Source: an uncultured Prevotellaceae bacterium
GTDB taxonomy: Bacteria > Bacteroidota > Bacteroidia > Bacteroidales > Bacteroidaceae
Direction of reading: 5' to 3'
Assembly (NCBI GenBank): GCA_902771155.1
Contig: CACXVS010000007.1
Span: 1 to 64,000, forward strand
DNA: 64,000 bases
The position numbers and the translations under genes are program-made. Each line of letters starts with the position of its first letter. The stretch's first letter is position 1. Of the stretch, positions 35,237 to 44,541 are shown in pieces. A model generated the notes under the pieces. That model did not search any database. It was given only the letters and a program-made list of their open reading frames with translations, and was not told the origin of the DNA.

Positions 35237-36185
35237 CGAGCGGGTTGTCATATTTGATGGCGTCACCCATGTACTTCGCGAAGAGCCACTCCGTCAGATA
35301 GCCCATCGTGATGTTATACTCATCGGTGAGGTCGATGTCAAGATCGTATTTCTTTAAGATGTCCTCCAGCTTTTTCATCAGTGGCTGCTTGAAGAGGGCA
35401 AACCCGTTGCGGCTACGAATCACCGTTGGTGCAGGCATGCTGGCCTCTGCAGCTTGGTAAATCTCTCGCGCAGCGTCAGGGTAGGGCTCCTCGTAGTCGT
35501 GAGGCATCCACCCCCAGAGGGCATCCACCACGCGCATTTCCTCGTCGTTCAGTCCCAACTCGCGCCCACGCTGCTGATGCGCTCTTACGGTCTCAATGCT
35601 TTCGAGCACGTTGCTGATATACGCCTCGCACTCCGCAAGTTCCTTCACGTTGACGTTGTTGCTGTTGCAGTTCTCTGCATAGTAGTCCTGTACCGCATCA
35701 AATCGCCCCACCACGCGTGCGTACTCTCTTTCTATCACGATGCGCGCTATGAGCGCAGCCACGTGCCTGTAGGGCGTCTCGCGCAGCCACTTGACCAACT
35801 TCTCGTTCTCTATCGTAAAGTCCTTCTCTGGCTCAGTGGGGTGTATAGCCATACCAGGCTCTATCACGTTCAGGTCGAGAGGGTGGTGGAAGTACAGGTC
35901 GAAACCAAACTCGGCCAATTCCTCGTACCAATCAGCCAATGCACTCTCTTCCTCGTACAAGGGATTATCCATACGACGCTCGCGCTCATCATTCAGAAAC
36001 TTGTAGATAAACCATTCCAACGAATCGCCATAATCCCGCTGACTCAGCAAGGCGTCTGCTTCAGCCATCATGAACCTTCGGCGCTCGTCTTCGCTCATCG
36101 TTGCGACCTTGTCCAGATCGGCATCCATGAACACTTCTTTCTTCAGCAGCTGATGCATCTGTTCAGCCGTTATCTTCTTCTCCAT
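35217..36185 (-). CDS. Unknown helical protein, first gene of two-gene unit
   Basis: A 322-residue protein starting at the ATG whose codon begins at 36185 (EKKITAEQMHQ). A longer reading to 36242 would run through the promoter, so the shorter start is preferred. It is mostly helical and acidic, with no transmembrane segment or recognisable motif. The promoter at 36212-36243 and the GTGACA repeat array directly upstream suggest autoregulation or a link to replication of the element, but nothing in the sequence proves this. Confidence 0.45.
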   Translation of the reverse strand: MEKKITAEQMHQLLKKEVFMDADLDKVATMSEDERRRFMMAEADALLSQRDYGDSLEWFIYKFLNDERERRMDNPLYEEESALADWYEELAEFGFDLYFHHPLDLNVIEPGMAIHPTEPEKDFTIENEKLVKWLRETPYRHVAALIARIVIEREYARVVGRFDAVQDYYAENCNSNNVNVKELAECEAYISNVLESIETVRAHQQRGRELGLNDEEMRVVDALWGWMPHDYEEPYPDAAREIYQAAEASMPAPTVIRSRNGFALFKQPLMKKLEDILKKYDLDIDLTDEYNITMGYLTEWLFAKYMGDAIKYDNPLDGYQDF

Positions 36186-36211
36186 CTTACACTTATTATA
36201 TATATGGGGTG

Positions 36212-36243
36212 CAAAGGTAGCGCTTTTTTTCGACACCACCAAA
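36212..36243 (-). promoter_or_regulatory. Promoter of the two-gene unit
   Basis: TTTG (complement of 36240-36243), 20 bp, TACCTTTG (complement of 36212-36219): an ideal Bacteroidetes promoter. The first GTGACA repeat starts only 4 bp upstream of its -33 element. Confidence 0.8.
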
Positions 36244-36246
36244 CGA

Positions 36247-36378
36247 GTGTGACAGTTGTGACAATTAAAAAAACATTAGATTTTCATTTACTAATATATA
36301 TAATATATATATTATATATATTAGTAAGCATTAAGCAGTAGTTTTTCTTCCCTAAAATAACTGTCACAATTGTCACAG
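36247..36378. repeat. 40-bp perfect palindrome between opposed GTGACA repeats
   Basis: A left arm at 36247-36266 contains GTGACAGTTGTGACA and a right arm at 36359-36378 contains the near-complement TGTCACAATTGTCACA. Between them lies a perfect 40-bp AT-rich palindrome (36288-36327) opening TTACTAATA and closing TATTAGTAA. The whole is a symmetrical structure directly upstream of the promoter at 36212. It looks like a protein-binding array plus an easily melted or cruciform-forming core, as at a replication origin or a dispersed repeat. The left-arm sequence recurs at 43096. Confidence 0.75.
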
Positions 36379-36690
36379 CCCCCCCGCGCATAGCACACCT
36401 CCTGCCTGGAATCACCCCGCCAATAAGCCCTGCTTTTCAATCAATACTCGCCCCTTATTTTTGAATAAGTGTCCACTATTTTCAATTGCTGGCAGCTTAT
36501 TGTCGGAAGCCCCTTTCCTGCTCGTAACTTTTTCCCTCGTTAGGGAAATAAAATTCTCTAACCAGCGCGCCATATTTTTCCAGTCAGAGCGCAATATATT
36601 ACTTTTAATTACTTTATAATATGTAAATATAATTCCAAATACGTCATACTACGCCATCAAAGGCAATAATACCCACTATTAACTGAAAAT
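36379..36690. other. Non-coding stretch with no gene seen
   Basis: I see no supportable gene here. A 60-codon open frame on the minus strand (36412-36594) has no plausible start context or recognisable product. The DNA is AT-rich toward the right end and leads into the tandem repeats at 36691. Confidence 0.4.
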
Positions 36691-36734
36691 ATTGCTACTA
36701 TTGATCCCCGCAATTGCTACTATTAATTCCCGCA
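36691..36734. repeat. Two 22-bp tandem repeats, iteron-like
   Basis: Units at 36691-36712 and 36713-36734 share 20 of 22 bases, each starting ATTGCTACTATT and ending CCCGCA. A weaker third match, CACTATTAAC, lies at 36674. Tandem repeats of 20-22 bp close to a primase-like gene and an AT palindrome are typical of iterons of plasmid-type origins, but that role is inference. The stretch up to 36839 has no gene. Confidence 0.55.
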
Positions 36735-36839
36735 AAAATTCCCCTTAATCCCACATAATCACCCCATCCCCACCTCAAAAACAATTGTCCGTTTCTTTCC
36801 TTTCCATCATCTGGCCCCAATAAAAATACCCCTCGAAAA

Positions 36840-36871
36840 TTTGGAATTCTCAATTATTCTTCTTACCTTTG
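36840..36871 (+). promoter_or_regulatory. Promoter of toxin-antitoxin operon
   Basis: TTTG at 36840-36843, 20 bp, TACCTTTG at 36864-36871. Transcription would start near 36878, about 14 bases before the antitoxin ATG, so a protein bound here would block the operon, as usual for toxin-antitoxin autoregulation. Confidence 0.8.
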
Positions 36872-36891
36872 CAAGCAAATACATAGTATCT

Positions 36892-37191
36892 ATGGAAGAT
36901 AAAGATAAGATGAAAGTATCAGAGCCTGCAGCAGCCTTACTTAGTGAGGATGTGAGAAAGAGCGGCTTATTAAATCAGGTTATGAATTTAAGTCAGCCAG
37001 ATAAGGTGGCTTTGGCTGCATATCTGAGCAAGGATATAAAGGTTAATAAGGCTTTTGGTACTGATGAGTTTGGTAGAATCCTGCTGACAAAGGAAATGAG
37101 AGACGCTGCAGTGAAAGGTGATCGCGATTTTGAGGATGGTAAATGCTTCACTGAGGCTGATTTTAAGGAGAGATTTGCTAAATGGCTTTAG
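36892..37191 (+). CDS. Antitoxin of ParE/RelE-type module
   Basis: A 99-residue acidic protein with an N-terminal helical stretch (EPAAALLSEDVRK, then LSQPDKVALAAYLSKDI) and a C-terminal disordered tail (FTEADFKERFAKWL) of the kind that wraps the toxin. It overlaps the toxin gene by 10 bp. The ATG at 36892 is fixed by the promoter at 36840-36871. The sequence is not one I can place in a named antitoxin family; the call rests on gene pair and size. Confidence 0.65.
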   Translation: MEDKDKMKVSEPAAALLSEDVRKSGLLNQVMNLSQPDKVALAAYLSKDIKVNKAFGTDEFGRILLTKEMRDAAVKGDRDFEDGKCFTEADFKERFAKWL

Positions 37192-37484
37192 AGATCAGCT
37201 ATAGTCCTCAGTACTTTGATAGCCTGGAGGCAATACTGGAATTTTTCGACGAACGCAATGGTAGTGACAACTTCAGCAGGAAGCTGTTGAAGATGATTCG
37301 TAAGCAGATTCAACTTGTTGCATCTATGCCAGAGATAGGCAGACTTACTGACTTCCCTGGTATAAGAATCGTGTTTGTGGAACGTTTTGGCATCGAGTAT
37401 CAGATAAGGGATAAAGCAATTCTTATCATCGATATTTATTCATGCGAAACAAATCCTGATGCCAGGACATTCAAGATGCAGTAA
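37182..37484 (+). CDS. ParE/RelE-superfamily toxin
   Basis: A 100-residue toxin of the RelE/ParE fold: the N-terminal strand LEISYSPQYFDSL and a helix (EAILEFFDERNG), then SMPEIGRLTDFPGIRIVFVERFGIEYQI and a final strand ILIIDIYSCETNP, matching ParE ('P.iG.......r......yrI.Y.i....i.I..i......'). Overlap with the antitoxin indicates translational coupling. It acts on gyrase (ParE) or ribosome-bound mRNA (RelE); the sequence does not decide. Confidence 0.75.
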   Translation: MALEISYSPQYFDSLEAILEFFDERNGSDNFSRKLLKMIRKQIQLVASMPEIGRLTDFPGIRIVFVERFGIEYQIRDKAILIIDIYSCETNPDARTFKMQ

Positions 37485-37547
37485 AAGAAATAGATGTTTT
37501 AATTTGAAAAAGTGGTTCAATTATTTGGAATGAGCCGCTTTTTTTCT

Positions 37548-37555
37548 TATCTTTG
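37548..37555 (+). promoter_or_regulatory. -7 element of the BspA-like gene
   Basis: TATCTTTG fits TAnnTTTG. Transcription would begin near 37562, about 30 bases before the ATG at 37592. The gap after the toxin gene is only 107 bp. Confidence 0.6.
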
Positions 37556-37591
37556 CCCTCGGATAGTATAATAACTAAAACAATTGAACCA

Positions 37592-40500
37592 ATGAAGAAA
37601 TATTTGTTACTATATCTTATGTTTCTTTGGCCCTTTTTTGCAAGTGCCGATGCTGTGGAGATTGGTGGCATCTTTTACAATTTGAATACGGAAGATAAAA
37701 CTGCAGAGGTAACATCTAACCCAAATGGTTATATCGGTGTGATTGTAATCCCTGAGGAAATAACTTATGGTGATATTAAATACAACGTGACCTCAATTGG
37801 TGGATGGGCATTTAGCGGATGTAGTAGCTTGATTTCTGTGACTATTCCCAACAGCATTGATAGTATTGAAATAGGTGCTTTTTCTGGCTGTACTAGTTTG
37901 ACGTCGGTTACTATTCCTGAGAATGTAAAAAGTATAGATGTTGCAGCTTTTAACTATTGTACTAGTTTGGTGAATGTCTCAATACCCAATAGCGTTATAT
38001 ATGTTGGAAGCAATGCGTTTACTGAAACACCATGGTTAAAAAACCAACCAGATGGTCTAATTTATGTTGGGAAAGCAGCGTACCGTTATAAAGGTTCCTC
38101 AGATAACAAAAGCGTTGTCATAAAAGATGGAACAACGTGTATATCAGGATTGGCATTCGAAGATTGTAGTGGTCTTAAATCTATTATTATTCCCAATAGT
38201 GTAACAAGCATTGGAATTCATGCATTCTCAGGTTGTAGTAGCTTGACATCGTTAATTATTCCTGCAGGTGTAACAAGTTTGGGAAGCTCTGACATAGGAG
38301 GATGCATAAACCTCACTTCTCTTGCATTATTGGCAGATTCGAATGTTGACTATTTAATTAACTTCTTGAGTTTTATTGACGAAAATATATTATCAAATCT
38401 AACTGTTTACGTTCCAGCCAGTACTCTATCTAAATATGATTCTGGGTCATATTGTCAAAAACCCCATTTTAGTGCATTAGGTGCTTTTAATGGATATTGT
38501 GGGGAAAATGTTAAATATTCTTTTGATACATATACTGGGGTGCTAAAAATCTCCGGGGTAGGTGAAATGTGGTCTTTACCATGTGATAGCTATAAATCGT
38601 GGATAAAATCTGTAGAAATAGAGAACGGAGTAACATCCATAGCTGAACGTGCATTTGAGGGTTATAGTTCGTTAATTTCAATTACGATTCCAAATAGTGT
38701 AGAATATATTGGTAATTGGGCTTTTGATAATACACCATGGTATGCAAATCAGCCTGACGGTTTATTCTGTGCAGGAAAAGTAGTATATAAATATAAAGGG
38801 GAAATGCCAGAAAATACATCAATTAACATCAAAGATGGAATTGTTAGCATATCTCCATCTGCATTTTCGGGATGTAGCGGTCTGGCATCCATTTCAATTC
38901 CTAATAGTGTAACAACAATAGGTAAAGATGCTTTTGTGAATTGCAGCAACTTGAATTCTATATCTATCCCCATTAATATAACCCAAATAGAAGATTACAC
39001 ATTCAGTGGGTGTAGTAGCTTGATCTCAATCTCATTGCCTAATGACTTGACATCCATTGGCCATAGTGCTTTCTATGGATGTAGTAGCTTGACATCGATT
39101 ACGATTCCGTCAAGTGTGGAATTAATAGGTAATGAAGCATTTGGTGGTTGCAGTGTTTTATCTTCAATAATACTACCTTCTAATGTTAAGTCTATTGGGA
39201 AATATACATTTTCTGGTTGTAGTGGATTAACCTCAATTGTAGTTCCAGAAGGTGTGACCTCAATTGGAGAATATGCTTTTTGCGGTTGTAGTGGTTTAAC
39301 CTCAATTGTGATTCCAGAAAGCGTGACCTCAATAGGTGAATATGCTTTTTACGGATGTAGTGGATTATCTTCACTTTTGATTCCTGATGGAGTTTATTCC
39401 ATTCGTAAATATGCATTCTCTGGTTGTACAGATCTTACCTCTGTTACATTCCCTACTAACGAATATTACACTAATATTGAAGATGGATTATTCATGAATT
39501 GTAGTAGCTTGACTTCTATATTCATCCCAAGTAATATAACATACATTGGAAATAATTCATTTAGTAAATGCAATCAATTAAACTCTATAATTGTAGATGA
39601 AAACAATTCTGTTTTTGATTCCAGAAATAGTTGTAATGCAATTGTTAGAACAGAAAACAACGAATTAGTATTGGGATGCAATAATACGATCATTCCTGAA
39701 GACATAACGAGTATCGCAGGAAATGCTTTTTCGGAATGTTACAATCTTTCCTCGATTTCAATCCCGTCAGGTGTGATAAGTATTGATGATTTTTCGTTTA
39801 ATGATTGTATAGGATTATCATCAATAACTGTTGATGAGGCAAATCCTGTATATGATTCACGTGATAATTGTAATGCCATTATAGAAACTGCTACGAATAC
39901 TTTGATTTTAGCAAGTATTAATACCGTAATTCCTCAAGGTGTAAAGCTGTCGAACTGGAATGCCTATAAAAACTGTATATCTCTAACTCTTCCTGATGGA
40001 TTGAAAACGATCAATTATGATATGTTTAGATATTGCATAAACTTAGAATCTATCTGTATTCCGGGAAGTGTTACAACAATAGATGAACACGCTTTTATGG
40101 ATTGTACTAAATTAAAAAATGTTGTATTTAAAGAAGGATCAGACACTTTGTCTTTTTGTGCCTATTCCTATTATTATATTGACTGGTTTTTGGGTTGTCC
40201 GATAGATAGCATTTTTATTGGTCGAAATATAAAATATGATATATCATATAATAATCATGGTAACAATTCTTTATCACCTTTTAAGGATAATGAGTTTTTG
40301 AAAAAAGTTGTTTATGGAGACAATGTATCGATTGTTGCAGATGGTATGTTTAGCGGATGCTCAAATTTGTCATTTTTGGTTTTACCTGAGAAATTAGATT
40401 ATTTGGGTAGAAATGCATTTTATGGATGTGAAAATTTGTCTTCTGTTTCCATTCCAGAAGGATTATCATCAATAGAGGAAAATGCTTTTGGTAGATGTAA

Positions 40501-43048
40501 AAATATCTCAAATATCGAAATACCAGGAAGTGTGGAAGAGATAGAGAGTAATGCTTTTTATGGCTGTGAAAGTATTACCTCAGTTACCATACCAGCCTCG
40601 GTTACATCAATTGGAAAAGGCGCATTTTATGGTTGTATTAGTTTGTCTGATCTAAAGATTGATGATGGTGATCAGCCCTTGTCTATCCGTGAAGAAAGCT
40701 ATTCGAAAGCTTTTGAAGGGTGTCCAATTACAAATCTATATTTAGGTAGAAATATAATAAATAATAGCTACAATTATATTTATTCGTCATTAGCATCCTT
40801 TACAACGCCATTTGATTTGACAATAGGTAAGACGGTGACAGAATTGGCAGGTGGGACATTTGCAGAATGTGAGAAAATAAAAACAATAACCTTCGAGGAG
40901 GGTGTTGACACCTTAAGACTAATAAATGATCATAATGGTTATAGCACTATTATGCCATTTGAAAATACCCCTATCGATAGTATTTATTTAGGCAGAGTTA
41001 TAGTAGGTTATGATAATTATTATCCAGAAGAAACTACAATTCCTTTTGCAAATGTAGGCTCCTCTTTTGCCTTGCGGATTGGCGAGATTATTAATGAAAT
41101 AGGCGAAAGAGCCTGCTCGGGATGGAAGATTTCAAGACTTTACATTCCAGAAAATGTTTCAGTGATTGGATTAGACGCCTTTTCAAATTGTGACCCATTA
41201 TCTTCTGTAGTGATAGAAGATGGTGCTAATTCATTGGAGTTTTTGGAAGGGAGTCGTTTCAAGGGATGTCAATTAAAGAATTTGTATTTAGGAAGAAATT
41301 TAGTATATACAGATAGTAGCTCTCCATTCAGAAACAATAAAGAAGCTTTGACTACATTAACTATAGGTAATCATGTGACAGAAATTGGTGATTATGAATT
41401 TGTAGGAATGAAATCTTTAAAGAATATAGTATTTCCTGGAAGTTTGAAGAAAATCGGCAAACAAGCATTCTATGGATGTGAGGCTTTGACAACGATTAGT
41501 ATCCCCCAATGTGTTACAGAGATTTGTGAGGATGCATTTAATTTGACTCCATCCCTAACTTCTTTCATCATAGAGGATGGAACGGAAAATCTTGCTATCA
41601 ACAATTGTTTTTTGAATTCGTCTTTAAGTGAAGTGTATTTAGGTCGAAATATTACATATCCAGAACATAATTCACCATTCAGTCTACTAGAATCTTTGAT
41701 GTCATTAAAGATAGGAGAAAAGGTAACTACTATTGGTAATTATGCTTTTTCAGGATGTCAAAACTTACAAGAGGTAACGTCTTACGCAGTTAATGTTCCT
41801 ACTACAGGAGTAAATGTGTTTACAGAGTCATATATTGTAAATGCAACGCTCCATGTTTTACCCACAGCGTATGAGAATTATAAAATAAAAGCGCCTTGGA
41901 ACCTGTTTAAAAACATGTTGGAAATAGAAGGCGAGGAGATTACTATCAGTTCTGCCCAACAAGTGCCTTATTATAGTGACAAGAATCTGGACTTTAGATA
42001 TGTGAAATCTTTAAAGGCATACGTCGCTACAGGTTATGATAAGTCAACTGGAACTATATGGCTATCTCGTATCAATGAGGTGCCTGCTGAGACGGGCTTC
42101 TTGTTGGTGGGCGAAGAGGGTACCTACGTTATTCCTATTTCTGAGAAATCTAGCGATTGTTATTATAAGAATATGTTCAAGGGTACGCTCGAGGGCACAA
42201 CCCTCTACACGACCGATGGCGACTATACCAACTACTATCTGTCGAAGGGAGATGCCGGTGTGGGCTTCTACAAGGTGACGAATGAAAATGGTGTCTCGAT
42301 AAAGGCCAACCGTGCTTATCTGCCGATATTGACAGATATTCCAGCCAATGGTGCTGAGGGTGATGCCGAGGTGATTAAGATAAGTGCAGCTAAGCAAGTG
42401 CCTTATTATACCAGCAAGAACATAGACTTTACGAGTCTTGATGCTCAAGGCGTGAAGGCTTATACGGCTACTGGCTATAACTATAGTACAGGTGTCATCT
42501 GGCTGACACGAGTGAAGAAGGTTCCTGCCCAGACAGGTATCCTGGTGATGGCTGATAAGGAAGGGGTGTACAATGTTCCCACGACTATGGTTCAATCCGT
42601 CTATGAGAATATGTTCACAGGTTCAGAGACGGCTCAGACCATTTACACCACAGAGACGGATGGAGATATAACCTACATCAACTATTACTTGTCGAATGGT
42701 GAGAGTGGTGTAGGCTTCTACAAGGTGACGAAGGAAGATGGTGTGAAGATGGGTGCCAACCGCTGCTATCTGCCCATTCCGAAGCGCGATGCCGCCTCCG
42801 GTGCCCGTGGTAAGTCTGGAGAGTCATCCTTCTGCAAGATGATCCTCTCAGACGAGAGTAACGACGATGTCATCGCCATCCCCGTCTTTGGTGGTATGAA
42901 TGGTGATGATGAAGGCACGACAGGCATCAGCGAGGCTCCGCAGAGGGTAGGCGAGCCAGATGTGTATTACAACCTTCAGGGTCAGCGTGTGAACAATCCT
43001 ACTATGGGTCTTTACATCCGTAATGGTAAAAAGGTAATTGTAAGATAG
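37592..43048 (+). CDS. BspA-like leucine-rich-repeat surface protein
   Basis: A 1818-residue exported protein with a signal peptide (about 1-21, FFASADA). About 1450 residues are LRR_5/BspA repeats, each with a pattern like ITIPSSVTSIGxxAFxGCSSL. Near the C-terminus two 125-140 residue copies of one domain follow (beginning ITISSAQQVPYY near residue 1450 and IKISAAKQVPYY near 1595). The end (YYNLQGQRVNNPTMGLYIRNGKKVIV) is the Prevotella-type C-terminal motif, resembling sorting signals of secreted surface proteins. The repeat part is AT-rich compared with the C-terminus. Such proteins mediate adhesion to host matrix or other bacteria. ATG 37592 is chosen because it starts the signal peptide. 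Confidence 0.9.
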   Translation: MKKYLLLYLMFLWPFFASADAVEIGGIFYNLNTEDKTAEVTSNPNGYIGVIVIPEEITYGDIKYNVTSIGGWAFSGCSSLISVTIPNSIDSIEIGAFSGCTSLTSVTIPENVKSIDVAAFNYCTSLVNVSIPNSVIYVGSNAFTETPWLKNQPDGLIYVGKAAYRYKGSSDNKSVVIKDGTTCISGLAFEDCSGLKSIIIPNSVTSIGIHAFSGCSSLTSLIIPAGVTSLGSSDIGGCINLTSLALLADSNVDYLINFLSFIDENILSNLTVYVPASTLSKYDSGSYCQKPHFSALGAFNGYCGENVKYSFDTYTGVLKISGVGEMWSLPCDSYKSWIKSVEIENGVTSIAERAFEGYSSLISITIPNSVEYIGNWAFDNTPWYANQPDGLFCAGKVVYKYKGEMPENTSINIKDGIVSISPSAFSGCSGLASISIPNSVTTIGKDAFVNCSNLNSISIPINITQIEDYTFSGCSSLISISLPNDLTSIGHSAFYGCSSLTSITIPSSVELIGNEAFGGCSVLSSIILPSNVKSIGKYTFSGCSGLTSIVVPEGVTSIGEYAFCGCSGLTSIVIPESVTSIGEYAFYGCSGLSSLLIPDGVYSIRKYAFSGCTDLTSVTFPTNEYYTNIEDGLFMNCSSLTSIFIPSNITYIGNNSFSKCNQLNSIIVDENNSVFDSRNSCNAIVRTENNELVLGCNNTIIPEDITSIAGNAFSECYNLSSISIPSGVISIDDFSFNDCIGLSSITVDEANPVYDSRDNCNAIIETATNTLILASINTVIPQGVKLSNWNAYKNCISLTLPDGLKTINYDMFRYCINLESICIPGSVTTIDEHAFMDCTKLKNVVFKEGSDTLSFCAYSYYYIDWFLGCPIDSIFIGRNIKYDISYNNHGNNSLSPFKDNEFLKKVVYGDNVSIVADGMFSGCSNLSFLVLPEKLDYLGRNAFYGCENLSSVSIPEGLSSIEENAFGRCKNISNIEIPGSVEEIESNAFYGCESITSVTIPASVTSIGKGAFYGCISLSDLKIDDGDQPLSIREESYSKAFEGCPITNLYLGRNIINNSYNYIYSSLASFTTPFDLTIGKTVTELAGGTFAECEKIKTITFEEGVDTLRLINDHNGYSTIMPFENTPIDSIYLGRVIVGYDNYYPEETTIPFANVGSSFALRIGEIINEIGERACSGWKISRLYIPENVSVIGLDAFSNCDPLSSVVIEDGANSLEFLEGSRFKGCQLKNLYLGRNLVYTDSSSPFRNNKEALTTLTIGNHVTEIGDYEFVGMKSLKNIVFPGSLKKIGKQAFYGCEALTTISIPQCVTEICEDAFNLTPSLTSFIIEDGTENLAINNCFLNSSLSEVYLGRNITYPEHNSPFSLLESLMSLKIGEKVTTIGNYAFSGCQNLQEVTSYAVNVPTTGVNVFTESYIVNATLHVLPTAYENYKIKAPWNLFKNMLEIEGEEITISSAQQVPYYSDKNLDFRYVKSLKAYVATGYDKSTGTIWLSRINEVPAETGFLLVGEEGTYVIPISEKSSDCYYKNMFKGTLEGTTLYTTDGDYTNYYLSKGDAGVGFYKVTNENGVSIKANRAYLPILTDIPANGAEGDAEVIKISAAKQVPYYTSKNIDFTSLDAQGVKAYTATGYNYSTGVIWLTRVKKVPAQTGILVMADKEGVYNVPTTMVQSVYENMFTGSETAQTIYTTETDGDITYINYYLSNGESGVGFYKVTKEDGVKMGANRCYLPIPKRDAASGARGKSGESSFCKMILSDESNDDVIAIPVFGGMNGDDEGTTGISEAPQRVGEPDVYYNLQGQRVNNPTMGLYIRNGKKVIVR

Positions 43049-43060
43049 TATTGCATAGAG

Positions 43061-43092
43061 TAGCGGGGCGCTTGATGGCACCCCGCTATTTT
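43061..43092 (+). terminator. Terminator of the BspA-like gene
   Basis: An 8-bp perfect stem, TAGCGGGG and CCCCGCTA, loop of 12 bases, followed by TTTTGTTTG. It separates this gene from the convergent trp operon. Confidence 0.7.
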
Positions 43093-43095
43093 GTT

Positions 43096-43151
43096 TGTGA
43101 CAGTTGTGACAATTAAATACGTTACTACACCTTATTAATATATATAGTAAC
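43096..43151. repeat. Second copy of GTGACA repeat with TTACTA/TAGTAA pair
   Basis: The 22 bases at 43096-43117 (TGTGACAGTTGTGACAA and following) are identical to 36248-36269, and GTTACTA (43121) pairs with TAGTAAC (43145), echoing the ends of the 40-bp palindrome. This is a dispersed two-part element in the gap between the BspA-like gene and trpA. The right GTCACA arm is absent here. Confidence 0.7.
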
Positions 43152-43159
43152 GCCCCTTT

Positions 43160-43936
43160 TTAAGTATTCAGCGCGGCGAAGAGTTTGTCGAGGGCTTCGG
43201 TGGGGGTGGTGGATTCGTTGAGGAGGGTGACGAACTTGGAGCCGATGATGGCGCCTGCGGCGTTGCTTTGGGCGGCTTCGAGAGTCTGTTTGTTGCTGAT
43301 GCCAAAGCCGATCATGCGGGGGTTGCGCAGGTTCATGGCGTTGATGCGACGGAAGTAAGCCTGTTTGGCGTCGTCGAACGAACTTTGGGCGCCTGTGATG
43401 GCGGCAGAGGAGACCATGTAGATGAAGCCATCGGTATTGTCGTCGATGAAGCGGATGCGCTCTTCGCTGGTCTCGGGCGTGATGAGCATGATGACTCTCA
43501 GGTCATATTTGTCTGCAATGGGTTTCACGATGTCCTGATAGTCCTTGAAGGGCAGATCGGGGATGATCATGCCACTGACGCCGCTCTCGACACAACTCTT
43601 ACAGAACTGCTCGATGCCATAATGCAGGATGGGGTTGAGGTAGCCCATCAGCACGAGCGGAATCTGTACTTGGTCCTTGATGGCCTTGAGTTGGACAAAG
43701 AGCGTGTGGAGGTTCATGCCGTTTTTCAGTGCCTGCGTAGCTGCACTCTGGATGACGGGACCATCGGCTAGGGGATCGCTGAAGGGGATGCCCACCTCGA
43801 TCATGGCAATGCCGCGACGCTGCATGGCGAGGATCACATCGGCTGTGCCCTCAAGCGTGGGGCAACCAGCACAGAAGTAGAGCGACAGGAGTTTCTCATC
43901 CTTATGATTTGCGAAAAGAGCGTTAATCTTGTTCAT
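43160..43936 (-). CDS. trpA: Tryptophan synthase alpha chain
   Basis: A 258-residue TrpA, which cleaves indole-3-glycerol phosphate to indole and glyceraldehyde 3-phosphate. The catalytic Glu is in [21 protein letters not shown], the second acidic residue in [12 protein letters not shown], and the phosphate-binding loop in GFGISNK. Length and motifs are normal. It overlaps trpF by 4 bp and is the last gene of the operon. Confidence 0.97.
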   Translation of the reverse strand: MNKINALFANHKDEKLLSLYFCAGCPTLEGTADVILAMQRRGIAMIEVGIPFSDPLADGPVIQSAATQALKNGMNLHTLFVQLKAIKDQVQIPLVLMGYLNPILHYGIEQFCKSCVESGVSGMIIPDLPFKDYQDIVKPIADKYDLRVIMLITPETSEERIRFIDDNTDGFIYMVSSAAITGAQSSFDDAKQAYFRRINAMNLRNPRMIGFGISNKQTLEAAQSNAAGAIIGSKFVTLLNESTTPTEALDKLFAALNT

Positions 43937-44541
43937 ATCTTAATCTTTTTAATGAATTCTTTTAATGCGGTTACGTCTTTGAGGGCGGGGGCGAGCTCGA
44001 AGCGCGAGTTGAGATCGATGCCGATGCATCGCTCGTGGTGGAAGTCTCGGATGCGGTGAGCATCGTCGGGACCGATGCCTCCACTGAGGAGAAAGGGCGT
44101 GGAACCCTTGTAGGCTGTGAGCACACTCCAGTCGAACTGTTCACCATTGCCTCCCACCATCTTACCCTTGGTGTCGAAGAGATAGTAGTGGGCAATGCCC
44201 TCATAGGCTTTGGTCTGCTCGAGGTCGGAGACCGTAGCGATGTTGAAGGCCTTGATGACCTTCACGCCTTCGAGGCTGACGGTGTGCACCATCCCGGGAC
44301 GCTCGTGCCCATGAAGCTGGACGATGTCGAGGCCGTAGTCGTGCACCTTCTGGCGGATATCCTCGATACTGGAATCCACGAACACGCCTACACGCTTGCA
44401 ACTAGTAGGCAGGTAATCGGGCTTTTGTGATACGTAGCGACTCGACTTGGGCCAGAAGATGAACCCCATCAGGTCGATGCCTAATGCCTCTACCTCATGG
44501 ATGTTGAGGGCATCGCGCATGCCACATACCTTAATCGTCAT
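43933..44541 (-). CDS. trpF: Phosphoribosylanthranilate isomerase
   Basis: A 202-residue TrpF. The start has [11 protein letters not shown] (catalytic Cys in the KVCG motif), followed by [13 protein letters not shown] and VGVFVD, then QLHGHE, and ends with [10 protein letters not shown] and GIDLNSRFE (catalytic Asp, E of 'D.nSg.E', with R in place of the usual Gly after S). It shares 4-bp overlaps with trpC and trpA. Confidence 0.97.
   Translation of the reverse strand: MTIKVCGMRDALNIHEVEALGIDLMGFIFWPKSSRYVSQKPDYLPTSCKRVGVFVDSSIEDIRQKVHDYGLDIVQLHGHERPGMVHTVSLEGVKVIKAFNIATVSDLEQTKAYEGIAHYYLFDTKGKMVGGNGEQFDWSVLTAYKGSTPFLLSGGIGPDDAHRIRDFHHERCIGIDLNSRFELAPALKDVTALKEFIKKIKI

Noticed and set aside
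36412..36594. 60-codon open frame on the minus strand
   Set aside because: No promoter, no plausible start context and no recognisable product; lies in AT-rich non-coding DNA.
36691..36734. Possible short CRISPR array
   Set aside because: Only two adjacent 22-bp repeats without spacers; tandem, not interspersed.
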